Assembly (NCBI RefSeq): GCF_014206945.1
Contig: NZ_JACHON010000001.1
Coordinates: forward strand, 57,432-121,431
Length of the DNA stretch: 64,000 bases
Origin: Gracilibacillus halotolerans
GTDB lineage: Bacteria > Bacillota > Bacilli > Bacillales > Amphibacillaceae
Direction of reading: 5' to 3'
Shown here piece after piece: positions 20,210 to 28,575 of this stretch. The stretch's first letter is position 1, and the number at the start of each line of letters is the position of its first letter. The notes under the pieces were generated by a model. That model saw only the letters and a program-made list of their open reading frames with translations. It did no database searches and was not told the DNA's origin. The position numbers and the translations under genes were made by a program.

Positions 20210-20836
20210 TTAATTCCTAACCTCGAGAGAGCTACGATAAATAGGAGCTAATGTTTTTATAATCTCTTTTACTTCTGAGATGAATCGCTCGCCGTCGTAA
20301 AGAATCTCATCTGTTTTATCAAATCGTTTACCTATAAGTAACTCTCCTTTTTTTATCGTTGTAAACCGCTGAAGAATAGCTTCTACATCTGCATCTTTTA
20401 CCAAGATTGCTTCATTTTGCATATGATCTTTTGAAATGTGATAATGTTTAGGAATTGAGTTTTTCCAATGATCGATATCCTCGAGGAATTTCTCCCCGAT
20501 TAATTGTTTACCGGGAAGCTCATAAATATATGCAAGCCAAACAAAAACATTATCATGCCACAAACCTACTTGAAAGTGTGGATGTTTTTTGTAACCACGC
20601 TTGTTGTGACAATATGCAGACCAAGTATCAGCTGGAGGATTTACAGTTCTACGAGCATGGCGCGCAATGTGTAAGTGCATAGGAATACCAGTAGTTTCAT
20701 CCAACTCATCCGCTATTTCATTATATATAGATTGGAATTTTGGTTGAATACGTTGTTGGATAGCTTCCATTCGCTCATCTAAGCCCTCAATGGAGAATGT
20801 TTCAAAATCTTCTTGTTGAAATCCTTTAAATGTCAT
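20210..20836 (-). CDS. yktB: UPF0637 family protein YktB
   Basis: This 208-residue cytoplasmic protein belongs to a conserved Bacilli family without a defined role. It was recognised by HLHIARHARRTVNPP, by DTWSAYCHNKRGYKKHPHFQ and by its place between yktA and yktC. It is rich in His and aromatic residues in the middle third. It is divergent from yktC and transcribed alone. Confidence 0.82.
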   Translation of the reverse strand: MTFKGFQQEDFETFSIEGLDERMEAIQQRIQPKFQSIYNEIADELDETTGIPMHLHIARHARRTVNPPADTWSAYCHNKRGYKKHPHFQVGLWHDNVFVWLAYIYELPGKQLIGEKFLEDIDHWKNSIPKHYHISKDHMQNEAILVKDADVEAILQRFTTIKKGELLIGKRFDKTDEILYDGERFISEVKEIIKTLAPIYRSSLEVRN

Positions 20837-21051
20837 ATACTCTCACCTTTACGTATAATTTTTCGTCATAATTGTCCATAACTTTATTCTTTCCCACCCC
20901 TGAATGGGCGTTACATGCAGAAAGGTTGAAACTCTATTATTATTTTACCGAAGACTTAAGCACAGTGCAAAAACTATGCAATACGGATTAGTGTTAATAT
21001 TTATGATATTTTGCTAATATGAACATGAGTAAGTAGAACGGAGTGAAAAAA

Positions 21052-21855
21052 ATGGGATTAACTTCACGAGATTCAATATTTGAGCAAGCTAAGGAATGGG
21101 TTTATGAGGCTGGAGAGAATATTCGTTCCAACATGTACAATCAGTTAACAATTGAAACGAAATCGAATGCAAACGATCTAGTAACGGAGTTAGATAAAAA
21201 GATAGAAAAATTCTTCGCAGAAAAAATACGAGGTTTATATTCAAATCATCGGATTATTGGAGAAGAAGGTTATGGAGATGATGTTCATTCTCTCGAAGGA
21301 ACGATATGGATAATAGATCCTATTGACGGGACGATGAATTTTGTTCACCAAAAGCGTAATTTCGCTATATCTGTTGGAATCTACCATGACGGTATTGGTC
21401 AGATTGGGATTATTTATGATGTGATGGATGATGTTCTCTACACAGCCGTAAAAGGTGAAGGGGCGTATAAAAATAATCAGAAGTTACCGCAATTAAATAA
21501 AGATGTTGTATTAGAAAAAAGTATTATCGCCATGAATTCCTATATCGGCTTCAATGATCAACGAATCAATACGGACAAAATTAAAGAACTGATAGCAGTT
21601 AGTCGTGGTACGCGATCATATGGTTCAGCAGCTTTGGAATTTGCATTTGTTGCAGAGGGTATTATTGATGCTTATGTAAGTCTCTCTTTAGCACCATGGG
21701 ATATTGCTGCGGGCATGATACTTGTTGAGGAAGTTGGTGGGATTACCACGACAGCACAAGGAGATAAAGTTAACCTTTTAGAAAAGAGCCCTATACTGAC
21801 CTGTAATCAAGAGATCTTTACTACGCTAACAAAAGATTATATTGAAATAAAGTAA
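21052..21855 (+). CDS. yktC: Inositol monophosphatase family phosphatase (YktC/SuhB type)
   Basis: This Mg2+/Li+-sensitive phosphatase has 267 residues. The metal-site motifs are intact: GEEGYGDD, WIIDPIDGTMNFVH and the late WDIAAG. It would hydrolyse inositol monophosphate or related small phosphates. A SuhB-like RNA-related role is known in some bacteria but cannot be inferred here. The start ATG has CGGAG eight bases upstream; a GTG three codons earlier is less likely. Position after yktB agrees with B. subtilis. Confidence 0.9.
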   Translation: MGLTSRDSIFEQAKEWVYEAGENIRSNMYNQLTIETKSNANDLVTELDKKIEKFFAEKIRGLYSNHRIIGEEGYGDDVHSLEGTIWIIDPIDGTMNFVHQKRNFAISVGIYHDGIGQIGIIYDVMDDVLYTAVKGEGAYKNNQKLPQLNKDVVLEKSIIAMNSYIGFNDQRINTDKIKELIAVSRGTRSYGSAALEFAFVAEGIIDAYVSLSLAPWDIAAGMILVEEVGGITTTAQGDKVNLLEKSPILTCNQEIFTTLTKDYIEIK

Positions 21856-21877
21856 AGAGCTGGACCGTAAGTATTAG

Positions 21878-22048
21878 CTAACGGTCTTTTCTCTTTTGTA
21901 CAATGCCATATGCCATTATTCCAAAACCTAAGAATGTAGCTATAAAAATAAATGGAAGACTTCTTAAAGCAATGCCAACTCCAACAGCAGAAAAGCATGC
22001 AACTACGGCAATCGCTAGAAAAAGTTTTGAGTATTGTATTGTTTGCAA
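21878..22048 (-). CDS. ylaF: YlaF-like small membrane protein (56 residues)
   Basis: A short gene starts with TTG, five bases after AGGTGA on the minus strand. The product has two hydrophobic stretches (about residues 9-26 and 31-49) separated by LRSLP and a basic end, QKRKDR, so it is a two-pass membrane protein. Its size, type and place just upstream of a ylaH-like gene match YlaF (DUF5325). An overlapping plus-strand frame at 21903-22112 lacks a ribosome site and is the shadow of this gene. In B. subtilis typA lies between ylaF and ylaH; it is absent here. The function is unknown. Confidence 0.65.
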   Translation of the reverse strand: MQTIQYSKLFLAIAVVACFSAVGVGIALRSLPFIFIATFLGFGIMAYGIVQKRKDR

Positions 22049-22148
22049 GATGTTCACCTCATTTTATTATTCCTTATATTTTACTAGAATATCATATTTT
22101 TATTTAGTATGATAGAGTTTGTACGATGATTAGAGTGGAGGCACATGA

Positions 22149-22517
22149 ATGGAAGCACAAAATGTAATCCAAGTTCCAGATAATTTATGGCCCATTGCAG
22201 ATTTTTTTATGCGAGGATTGGGTGAGGAAGTAAACTTAAATAACCCTGATGAGATGTCACTTCTTCTGAGAGGATTTTTCTTCCTGTATATAACAGTGAC
22301 CGCTCTAGCGATATTGGCTTATAAATTTGGCTTTGCTAAAAAATTATCTATAGGAAAAAATATAATTATTTACATACTATTGATAATAGGTACATTTTTT
22401 CTAACGTTGATTTTTGGATTGAACTTACCGTTAGCTGAGTGTTTAATAATTATTGCTTTTGTAATGGGGATTTACCGATTACGACTTCATCGCGAGCGCA
22501 ACCAGCGTACATCTTAA
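22149..22517 (+). CDS. ylaH: YlaH-like membrane protein
   Basis: This 122-residue protein has a polar N-terminus (about 1-40) and three hydrophobic segments (about 45-62, 70-88 and 92-110), ending in a basic tail. It matches the YlaH-like family in layout and genome position (before ylaI). The ATG follows GGAGG. The function is unknown. A strong terminator follows directly. Confidence 0.72.
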   Translation: MEAQNVIQVPDNLWPIADFFMRGLGEEVNLNNPDEMSLLLRGFFFLYITVTALAILAYKFGFAKKLSIGKNIIIYILLIIGTFFLTLIFGLNLPLAECLIIIAFVMGIYRLRLHRERNQRTS

Positions 22518-22542
22518 CTTAATTGCGTTTTGGTAATTAAAG

Positions 22543-22596
22543 AACCGAACTATCTATTCCACCTTCCGATAGGTGAGATAGATGGTTCGGTTTTTT
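22543..22596 (+). terminator. Terminator of ylaH
   Basis: A 15-bp arm (22543-22557) pairs with 22578-22592 and TTTTTT follows. Confidence 0.85.
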
Positions 22597-22617
22597 GTTA
22601 ATACATTCAAGTTACTA

Positions 22618-22824
22618 TTAAGAAAGATATTGATCAGTATCTTCTTTTGATTGATACAACTGAAAGTTTTCATTTTTATGTCGCTTTAACGTATTTTCTT
22701 TGATTCGTTCGGAGCAATCTTCACACATAAATGTAGAATTTAACCGATTTCTTAATTTTTTAGCTACGGGTGAACCATTGTCTATGTTTTCGATATTGTC
22801 GCATATTACACATTTAACACGCAT
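22618..22824 (-). CDS. ylaI: YlaI-type small zinc-ribbon protein
   Basis: This 68-residue cytoplasmic protein has two CxxC pairs, CVIC at residues 5-8 and CEDC at about 34-37, which should bind one zinc ion. The KKLRNRLNSTFMCEDCSERI core and position identify it as YlaI (DUF2197). The ribosome site is GGGAGG. It may bind nucleic acid or protein, but no function is established. Confidence 0.8.
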   Translation of the reverse strand: MRVKCVICDNIENIDNGSPVAKKLRNRLNSTFMCEDCSERIKENTLKRHKNENFQLYQSKEDTDQYLS

Positions 22825-22948
22825 TATTTTATACCTCCCTTTTGAGATAAAAGGACTTGCTCTATTATAGCATAAAATGGGGCGTATGTTTTAATCAAGG
22901 TTGAAGGGGTATAACTTAAATACCAAAGGATGAAAGGATGAGAGTAAG

Positions 22949-23206
22949 ATGATTAGAAAAAGAAGTATGTTGAGTTTAATTGGACTAGCAGGCGCAGTAG
23001 CAGCTTCCTATTCCATGTTGGATGACCAAAAGAAACATCAAATTAAAAATAGAATTCAAGCTATTTCTAATAAGTTTCAAAAGAATAATCAATCTTTCCC
23101 GATACAAGAAGCGGGAAATCCAATCGACGATAACATTGATAATGCAGATATGGTTTATGAAGGTTCTCAATTTGGTGTAGATTACTATAATAAAGTAAAG
23201 CAATAG
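22949..23206 (+). CDS. Hypothetical protein with N-terminal membrane segment
   Basis: This 85-residue protein is not recognised. A basic start (MIRKR) and one short hydrophobic stretch (residues 8-22) are followed by a polar helix (25-48) and an acidic, Asn/Asp-rich tail. It could be anchored in the membrane or exported. Two AAAGGATGA motifs precede the ATG, giving an adequate ribosome site. Its stop codon lies inside the following terminator. It sits in the ylaI-ylaJ gap. Confidence 0.6.
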   Translation: MIRKRSMLSLIGLAGAVAASYSMLDDQKKHQIKNRIQAISNKFQKNNQSFPIQEAGNPIDDNIDNADMVYEGSQFGVDYYNKVKQ

Positions 23207-23229
23207 AGAGCGATCTCTCTATTGCTTTT
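23197..23229. terminator. Terminator overlapping the end of the 85-residue ORF
   Basis: A perfect 14-bp stem (23197-23210 with 23215-23228, loop CGAT) has A-rich and T-rich flanks and could serve both this gene and ylaJ. Confidence 0.88.
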
Positions 23230-23241
23230 CCTTAATAGCTT

Positions 23242-23835
23242 TTATTTATGGTGATTGGATTGTTCTTTATTAATTTCTCCGAGTTCATCCTCTTCTTCCG
23301 AATCTAAGCGATTTGTGTTTTGTTTCGTTTTCTGCTCTGTTTGTTCGTCAATAGGAAATTCTGGTATCCATCTTCCGATGAGATTTCCTAATTCATTTAA
23401 AAAGCCTGATACTGGTTGCCCATTACGTACCTCATTCATAATATGATTTAATCTTTCAAAGACATCGCCATCTGCTACAACTACCGCGTTTCTTCCTTGG
23501 GGATCATGATGAACGGCTTCTAATACTGTATACTTAATGGAACCGACGGTCGAACGATCCAAATCTTTGTCTACATCTATTGCAATAAGCGCACCTTGAT
23601 TTGTCATTATAGCAGTAGCACCATTAACTTCTGGTACCTCACTAGCTAAATTGGCTAAATGTTGCGCTTTTTCTTGATTATCTAACACTTCTACGTTTCT
23701 TGGATCTGAGTTTTTAACTTGAATAGGTTGGTTTTCTTGATTGTTTGGAGACGACTGCTCGTTATTGTCGTTTTGGCATCCCAGTAGAAAAGCTGCAAGA
23801 AACGAAGTCATAACGAATAGCAAAATTCTTTTCAT
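23242..23835 (-). CDS. ylaJ: YhcN/YlaJ family sporulation lipoprotein
   Basis: This lipoprotein of 197 residues has lipobox LLGC (Cys20), an Asn/Gln-rich linker and a conserved YhcN/YlaJ domain (about 40-150). A charged tail rich in Glu, Asn and Lys follows. Members are made during sporulation and lie in the spore inner membrane, where some influence germination. The start is the ATG seven bases after GGAGGAG; 18 upstream codons in frame lack a site. Together with ylbJ, spoVD and spoVE it marks an endospore former. Confidence 0.85.
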   Translation of the reverse strand: MKRILLFVMTSFLAAFLLGCQNDNNEQSSPNNQENQPIQVKNSDPRNVEVLDNQEKAQHLANLASEVPEVNGATAIMTNQGALIAIDVDKDLDRSTVGSIKYTVLEAVHHDPQGRNAVVVADGDVFERLNHIMNEVRNGQPVSGFLNELGNLIGRWIPEFPIDEQTEQKTKQNTNRLDSEEEDELGEINKEQSNHHK

Positions 23836-23905
23836 AAAAAAACTCCTCCTTTTGCGATTATTTTTTGTTAAAAGTGAAAAAATATGCAAGAGAAGGAGAG
23901 AACTT

Positions 23906-24382
23906 TTATTGAATTGTTATAAGATTTACCCCTTTTATAGGATTATCTTTATTAGAGCCATCACCGAATAGTAAGTATACAGGACCGTCTTCAGCTAGTT
24001 GCTTTCCATTTAGGGAAAACTGCAAAAGACTGTTTTCTAATTGCTCTATTGAAATTGTAACGTTTCCATTACTTGTCGTAAGAAGAACATTTTTTGCGTT
24101 TTCATTATATTCTGCATTTTTTAAAAAATCTTTAATAGGTATACAATAAGAAGTAGAAAACAGGACATCCTTATCAATTTTTTTTGCGCTTTTTCGAGTA
24201 GGAGGTTTATTTAGTGGCCCATCATATAGGTACCTGTTTTCATCATCTATTTCTTTCTCTAATGGCCGTTCCTTAAAAGCATCTTCAACATTCAGTTTAC
24301 GATCATCAAATATCCACGTTCCTGGATCTAAAGTAATTGGATATTTCACATTCCCTTTAATTGGTACGATCAATCTATTCAC
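23906..24382 (-). CDS. Conserved hypothetical protein, possibly YlaL
   Basis: This 158-residue protein has no signal or membrane segment. The N-terminal part reads VPIKGNVKYPITLDPGTWIF, and the C-terminal half (VTISIEQLENSLLQF then GPVYLLFGDGSNKDNPIKGV) looks like a beta-rich fold. The pattern DGPVYLLF...GVNLI recalls the molybdopterin-oxidoreductase domain, but the cofactor Cys context is not evident. Its place between ylaJ and ylaN suggests the B. subtilis ylaL position; phoH (ylaK) is missing here. GGGGTGA lies immediately before the ATG, an unusually close ribosome site. Function unknown. Confidence 0.65.
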   Translation of the reverse strand: MNRLIVPIKGNVKYPITLDPGTWIFDDRKLNVEDAFKERPLEKEIDDENRYLYDGPLNKPPTRKSAKKIDKDVLFSTSYCIPIKDFLKNAEYNENAKNVLLTTSNGNVTISIEQLENSLLQFSLNGKQLAEDGPVYLLFGDGSNKDNPIKGVNLITIQ

Positions 24383-24513
24383 CCCATCTTTATCTGTCTT
24401 CTATTAACAATAACAAATTTTATTAACAAATGCATGTATTGTGTTATCTTGCTTTTTACTATTTTTCAAGGTATGATAGAGGGAAGAAGTAACGAATTCG
24501 GAGGGGAATTTAT

Positions 24514-24801
24514 ATGCCGGAGATTGCAATAAGTGTAGAAGAAAAAGCATACGCCCTTCTTAAAGAAGATGCTGAGAAGATACTGCAATTGATAAAAGTT
24601 CAGATAGATAACTTAACAATGCCACAATGTCCTTTATATGAGGAAGTCTTAGATACGCAAATGTACGGCTTATCCCGGGAAATTGATTTGGCCGTTCGCC
24701 TTAATCTAGTTAGTGAAGAGAAAGGAAAATCCTTGTTAGATAATTTGGAGCGCCAATTAAACATATTGCATGAAGCTTCCCAAAAGTCAGCACAAGGATA
24801 A
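24514..24801 (+). CDS. ylaN: YlaN, iron-responsive Fur-interacting protein
   Basis: This 95-residue helical cytoplasmic protein belongs to the UPF0358/YlaN family. It was recognised by the [14 protein letters not shown] and [10 protein letters not shown] segments. In B. subtilis YlaN binds the repressor Fur and relieves its control under iron limitation, and the gene is needed when iron is scarce; S. aureus YlaN binds iron. The ATG follows GGAGGGG. It lies directly before ftsW as in B. subtilis but has its own terminator. Confidence 0.9.
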   Translation: MPEIAISVEEKAYALLKEDAEKILQLIKVQIDNLTMPQCPLYEEVLDTQMYGLSREIDLAVRLNLVSEEKGKSLLDNLERQLNILHEASQKSAQG

Positions 24802-24826
24802 AAAATGAAGAATCTATTAGTTTCCG

Positions 24827-24861
24827 AACTCATACCTCTTTGAGAGATATGAGTTTTTTAA
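24827..24861 (+). terminator. Terminator of ylaN
   Basis: AACTCATA (24827-24834) pairs with TATGAGTT (24848-24855), with inner CTC/GAG pairing, and a T run follows. Confidence 0.75.
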
Positions 24862-24997
24862 TATTATAAATTTAGATTGCTTTTTTAATGGAGGCCAAAA
24901 TGTAATTAAATTATTTAAAAAGGTTACTTTGAGGCCGTGCAAGGAACCCTTTTATGGTAAAATGAATGATATACTATTTAAGTAATGAGGTATTTTT

Positions 24998-26188
24998 ATG
25001 AAAAAGAAGTTTAAAACTTTTGACTTTCTACTATTTTTCCCTCCGATTCTATTAGCTGCATTTGGAATTGTTATGATATACAGTGCAAGTATGGTAACAG
25101 CTACGATGTCAGGTGATTCTCCTTATCACTTTTTGATTAGACAGGGGATTTGGTTTATTCTTTCTCTTATAGCATTTGTTTTCACAAGCTTTTTTAATTA
25201 TAAATTGTATCAAAAGCTGACTAAGATAATTATTATATTTCTTTTTGTAAGTTTAGTTGCTGTTGAACTATTTGGAGTTACAATCAATAGGGCAACCTCA
25301 TGGATACATATAGGACCATTTTCAATCCAACCGTCTGAATTTGTAAAGATAGGGATCATTATTTACTTAGCGAGTGTATATACTAAAAAACAACAATATA
25401 TAAGTGATTTTTTCCGAGGTGTGCTTCCACCGTTAATAATTGTGATTGTCCTAATAGGACTTATAGTGAAACAACCTGATATCGGAACAGCGGCAATTAT
25501 ATTTGCTATTGCTTGTACGATTATTTTCAGTTCAGGTGTCAAATTTCGACATTTATCCTTGCTCATCACAATCGGTCTTATGTTACTTGTGTTTTTAGTA
25601 AATACGATGTCTACGGATGTGAGAATTTCCCGCTTTAGCGGTGCTTATCAACCTTTTGAAGACCCGGAAGATAGCGGTTATCAATTGATACAATTATATA
25701 TCGCTATTGCTACTGGTGGAGTAGAAGGTCAAGGACTAGGGCAAGGGGTACAAAAGCTAGGCTATTTAACACAAGCGGAAAGTGATTTTATTATTGGAAC
25801 AGTTGCGGAAGAATTAGGTACGTTTGGAATTGCCTTTGTAATTGGCTTTATTGCTTTGATTGTTTTAAGAGGTCTTTATATAGCGAGAAAATGTGAAGAT
25901 GTTTTTGGAAGTCTATTAGCAATCGGTATCTCATGTATGGTTGCTATTCAAGCAATTGTTAACTTAGGAGCAACGAGCGGGCTATTGCCAATAACAGGAG
26001 TGCCTTTACCGTTTATTTCATATGGAGGAACGTCCTTATTAGTTTTAATGATATCAATGGGAATTCTAAATAATATAGCAAGACACGTTCGCTATAATGA
26101 ATTTCGACTTGAAAAAGAAGATATACCAAGGGATCAGTCCATTCAAAAACCTACCATTGTTAGAAACTCTAAGTATTCTATAAAATAG
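24998..26188 (+). CDS. ftsW: FtsW, SEDS-family septal peptidoglycan polymerase
   Basis: This 396-residue protein has ten predicted membrane helices. FtsW polymerises lipid II glycan chains at the division septum together with a class B PBP. Family motifs are visible: YSAS near residue 30, IGPFSIQPSEFVKIG at 107-121, the KQPDIGT motif and the C-terminal PLPFISYGGTSLL. Its place after ylaN separates it from the dcw paralogue spoVE. The likely partner is PBP2B, encoded at 49 kb. In B. subtilis pycA follows; here ctaA does. Confidence 0.94.
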   Translation: MKKKFKTFDFLLFFPPILLAAFGIVMIYSASMVTATMSGDSPYHFLIRQGIWFILSLIAFVFTSFFNYKLYQKLTKIIIIFLFVSLVAVELFGVTINRATSWIHIGPFSIQPSEFVKIGIIIYLASVYTKKQQYISDFFRGVLPPLIIVIVLIGLIVKQPDIGTAAIIFAIACTIIFSSGVKFRHLSLLITIGLMLLVFLVNTMSTDVRISRFSGAYQPFEDPEDSGYQLIQLYIAIATGGVEGQGLGQGVQKLGYLTQAESDFIIGTVAEELGTFGIAFVIGFIALIVLRGLYIARKCEDVFGSLLAIGISCMVAIQAIVNLGATSGLLPITGVPLPFISYGGTSLLVLMISMGILNNIARHVRYNEFRLEKEDIPRDQSIQKPTIVRNSKYSIK

Positions 26189-26194
26189 CAAAAC

Positions 26195-26235
26195 AAAAAG
26201 GCAGTTGCATTTTATTTTTTAGCAACTGCCTTTTT
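26195..26235. terminator. Bidirectional terminator between ftsW and ctaA
   Basis: A perfect 14-bp stem (26195-26208 with 26222-26235) begins with AAAAA and ends with TTTTT. Confidence 0.93.
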
Positions 26236-26236
26236 A

Positions 26237-27145
26237 TTATGATTTGTTTTGTTTCTCTTTTTTAACACTTCGATAGGAAAGTAGTAAATAATAGCAAAGT
26301 ACCCCAAAATAAAGTGTAATAATCAGCGCATGTAGTAAAGCAAATGTTAGATCTGCTAATGAAAATATTACTAAAGCCCCTAATAGTACTTGAGAAACCA
26401 TAAAGCCTGTTTGAATCATCCATCCATTATACATAATCTTACTATGGCGAAAATGCTTCTTAATTTGGAACATCAATACAATTGTCCAAATAAACGCAAT
26501 TGCTGCTAGAAAACGGTGTCCCATTTGGACCCATTGACCAATATGCCAATCAACCATCACGAGTGGATCGTTATTTACGCAAAACGGCCAATCAGGACAA
26601 GCAAGGCTTGAGTCCATATGACGCACAAGTGCTCCAGAATAAACTACAACATATGTGAAAATTGCTAGCCAGATAAATTGCTTTCTAAAATAAGAAGGTA
26701 TTATTAGAGAATCAGCATCAAATTTATGGTCTACTTCAAAGATTAAAATCGTTAAGAGTAACACCGCTGCAAAAGAGATTAATGAAACCCCAAAATGCAG
26801 TGCAAGTATGGTATCTGATTGTGGCCAAATAACAGCTGAAGCTCCGAATAAACCTTGTGCAATAAGGAAAAATATTGAGATAAAAGATAGAAACTTCACT
26901 TCACGTATATGCCCAATCTTTCTCCATGATAAGATGGATAGTAGTAGAATGAATATACCCGCCAATGAAGAAACGATACGGTGACTCAGTTCAATAAACA
27001 TTTCTAACGACCAATCACCATAACATAGCGGCCAATTTGCTCCACACCCCATGCCAGAATCTGTTTTTGTAACTAATGCACCACCAACGAGTACGAAAAT
27101 CATGACGGCAACAGATATAATAGATAAAATTTTTAAACCTTTCAT
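26237..27145 (-). CDS. ctaA: Heme A synthase CtaA
   Basis: This eight-helix membrane enzyme of 302 residues oxidises heme O to heme A for the aa3-type centre of the oxidase. The two pseudo-symmetric halves each hold a His pair: ELSHRIVSS and LHFG in the first half, MGHRFLA and LHALI in the second. The Cys pair in GMGCGANWPLCYG and that in LACPDWPFC are both present, as in the B. subtilis enzyme. The ATG has GAGGTG upstream; nine further codons in frame have none. It is divergent from ctaB. Confidence 0.95.
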   Translation of the reverse strand: MKGLKILSIISVAVMIFVLVGGALVTKTDSGMGCGANWPLCYGDWSLEMFIELSHRIVSSLAGIFILLLSILSWRKIGHIREVKFLSFISIFFLIAQGLFGASAVIWPQSDTILALHFGVSLISFAAVLLLTILIFEVDHKFDADSLIIPSYFRKQFIWLAIFTYVVVYSGALVRHMDSSLACPDWPFCVNNDPLVMVDWHIGQWVQMGHRFLAAIAFIWTIVLMFQIKKHFRHSKIMYNGWMIQTGFMVSQVLLGALVIFSLADLTFALLHALIITLYFGVLCYYLLLSYRSVKKEKQNKS

Positions 27146-27161
27146 TTTTTCACCTCTCGTA

Positions 27162-27177
27162 ACATCATACATGATGT
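27162..27177. promoter_or_regulatory. Dyad just upstream of ctaA
   Basis: ACATCAT-AC-ATGATGT is a perfect inverted repeat starting 16 bases before the ctaA start codon, where it could act as an operator or RNA hairpin. No regulator is assigned. Confidence 0.35.
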
Positions 27178-27265
27178 ATAATAATTATGCATGCAACAAA
27201 TATAGCAAATGATAGATATTGATTTTTTGAAACTAATTTCTCCGTTCATCTATTTTAAACATAAA

Positions 27266-27290
27266 AATATTGCAATAAGTTTGCAATATT
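27266..27290. promoter_or_regulatory. Dyad in the ctaA-ctaB intergenic region
   Basis: AATATTGCAA and TTGCAATATT form perfect 10-base arms around five bases. No T run follows, so it looks more like an operator than a terminator. Confidence 0.4.
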
Positions 27291-27382
27291 AGGGCGAGAT
27301 ATGCTAAAAAAGTAGATAGAACCTTCAACAAGAAAGCTATATGTTAATGATAGATTTCAATACATTATAGCAAATAAATGTA

Positions 27383-27391
27383 TGCTATAAT
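27383..27391 (+). promoter_or_regulatory. Extended -10 promoter of the ctaBCDEF operon
   Basis: TGC-TATAAT is a perfect extended -10 about 160 bases before ctaB. The leader that follows contains a TTGTGC/GCACAA dyad at 27499-27515. Confidence 0.55.
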
Positions 27392-27552
27392 TAGTGGTCA
27401 TGATTTTGTTGAAAAAAGTTCACAAAAACGTCAAAAGTGTTTTTCGATAGGAGAGTAACATAGCGTTGTCATACAATCCATGATACAATAAGCAATGATT
27501 GTGCATAAGGCACAAATGGCATTTTTACATACGAGAGGAGGTAGCTGCGCAA

Positions 27553-28491
27553 ATGGAAAAAATTAATGTCGAAACAAGTAGTCCACTCATTAAATGGGCG
27601 GATAGTGACTTTCAATATAATTGGTCAGATATGAAACAACTTTTAAAAGTAGGAATTATCAATTCTAATACAATGACAGCATTTGCAGGGTTTTGGGTAG
27701 CTTTATATTACACAGGTGCCTCCTTTAGTGAATATTGGCATATGCTCTTAGTAACTGTTATTGGAACAGCCTTTGTCATTGCAGGAGGTTGTGTTCTTAA
27801 TAATTATTTTGATAGAGATATAGACAATGTTATGGAGCGAACAAAAGAAAGACCGACTGTTACTGGAAAAATTCCGATACGTCATGTAATATTTATGGGT
27901 GTGGCTTTTTCAGTTGTAGGAATTTTAATACTGGGACTAGCTTCAATTCAAACAGCTATAATAGGTTTGATTGGTTGGTTTAGCTATGTCGTTTTGTATA
28001 CGTTATGGTCGAAGAGAAAATATACCATTAACACAGGGATTGGCAGCTTATCTGGTGCAATACCTCCATTAATTGGTTGGTCTGCAGTAGAGCCATCATT
28101 ACAACCTGCTGCATATGTGTTCTTCTTGTTAATTTTCATTTGGCAAACACCGCATTTTCTTGCAATTGCTATTCGAAAAACAGAAGACTATAGAGCGGCA
28201 AATATACCAATGCTACCAGTTGTTCATGGAAATGAAATGACTAGAAGACAGATGCTAATTTATATATTATGTCTCTTGCCAATTCCGTTTTTCCTATATG
28301 AGCTAGGCACAGTTTTTATCATTATCGGTACGATACTTAATATCGGATGGATTTACTTAGCGCTAACAGGGTATAAAAAAGATGTAGACTTTCTTAAATG
28401 GGCGAATAAGATGTTTGCCTATTCATTACTTTACTTAACGCTAATTTGTATCGTCATGATTTTTATAACTTTTCCATCGAACATATTATGA
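27553..28491 (+). CDS. ctaB: Protoheme IX farnesyltransferase CtaB (heme O synthase)
   Basis: This 312-residue UbiA-family prenyltransferase attaches a farnesyl group to heme B, giving heme O, the CtaA substrate. The first Asp-rich motif NNYFDRDIDNVMERT, the YTLWSKR segment and the WQTPHFLAIAI...EDYRAANIPMLPVV signature are intact, with about nine membrane helices. The start is the ATG after GAGGAGG; an upstream extension of 18 codons lacks a site. It leads the oxidase operon. Confidence 0.95.
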   Translation: MEKINVETSSPLIKWADSDFQYNWSDMKQLLKVGIINSNTMTAFAGFWVALYYTGASFSEYWHMLLVTVIGTAFVIAGGCVLNNYFDRDIDNVMERTKERPTVTGKIPIRHVIFMGVAFSVVGILILGLASIQTAIIGLIGWFSYVVLYTLWSKRKYTINTGIGSLSGAIPPLIGWSAVEPSLQPAAYVFFLLIFIWQTPHFLAIAIRKTEDYRAANIPMLPVVHGNEMTRRQMLIYILCLLPIPFFLYELGTVFIIIGTILNIGWIYLALTGYKKDVDFLKWANKMFAYSLLYLTLICIVMIFITFPSNIL

Positions 28492-28575
28492 GGTACAATA
28501 CTAGAGGCAGTAAACTTGATTCAATCAAGTTTTTCTCAATATAAATTTTAGTCAATCAGAAAGAGAGGGTTACAC

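Noticed and set aside
21903..22112. Plus-strand 69-codon frame
   Set aside because: It is antisense to the ylaF-like gene, lacks a ribosome site and has a composition typical of a reversed membrane-protein frame.
27499..27515. TTGTGC/GCACAA dyad as a Rex operator
   Set aside because: The half-sites are one base too close for the Rex consensus and the AA/TT flanks are absent; kept only as part of a general remark.
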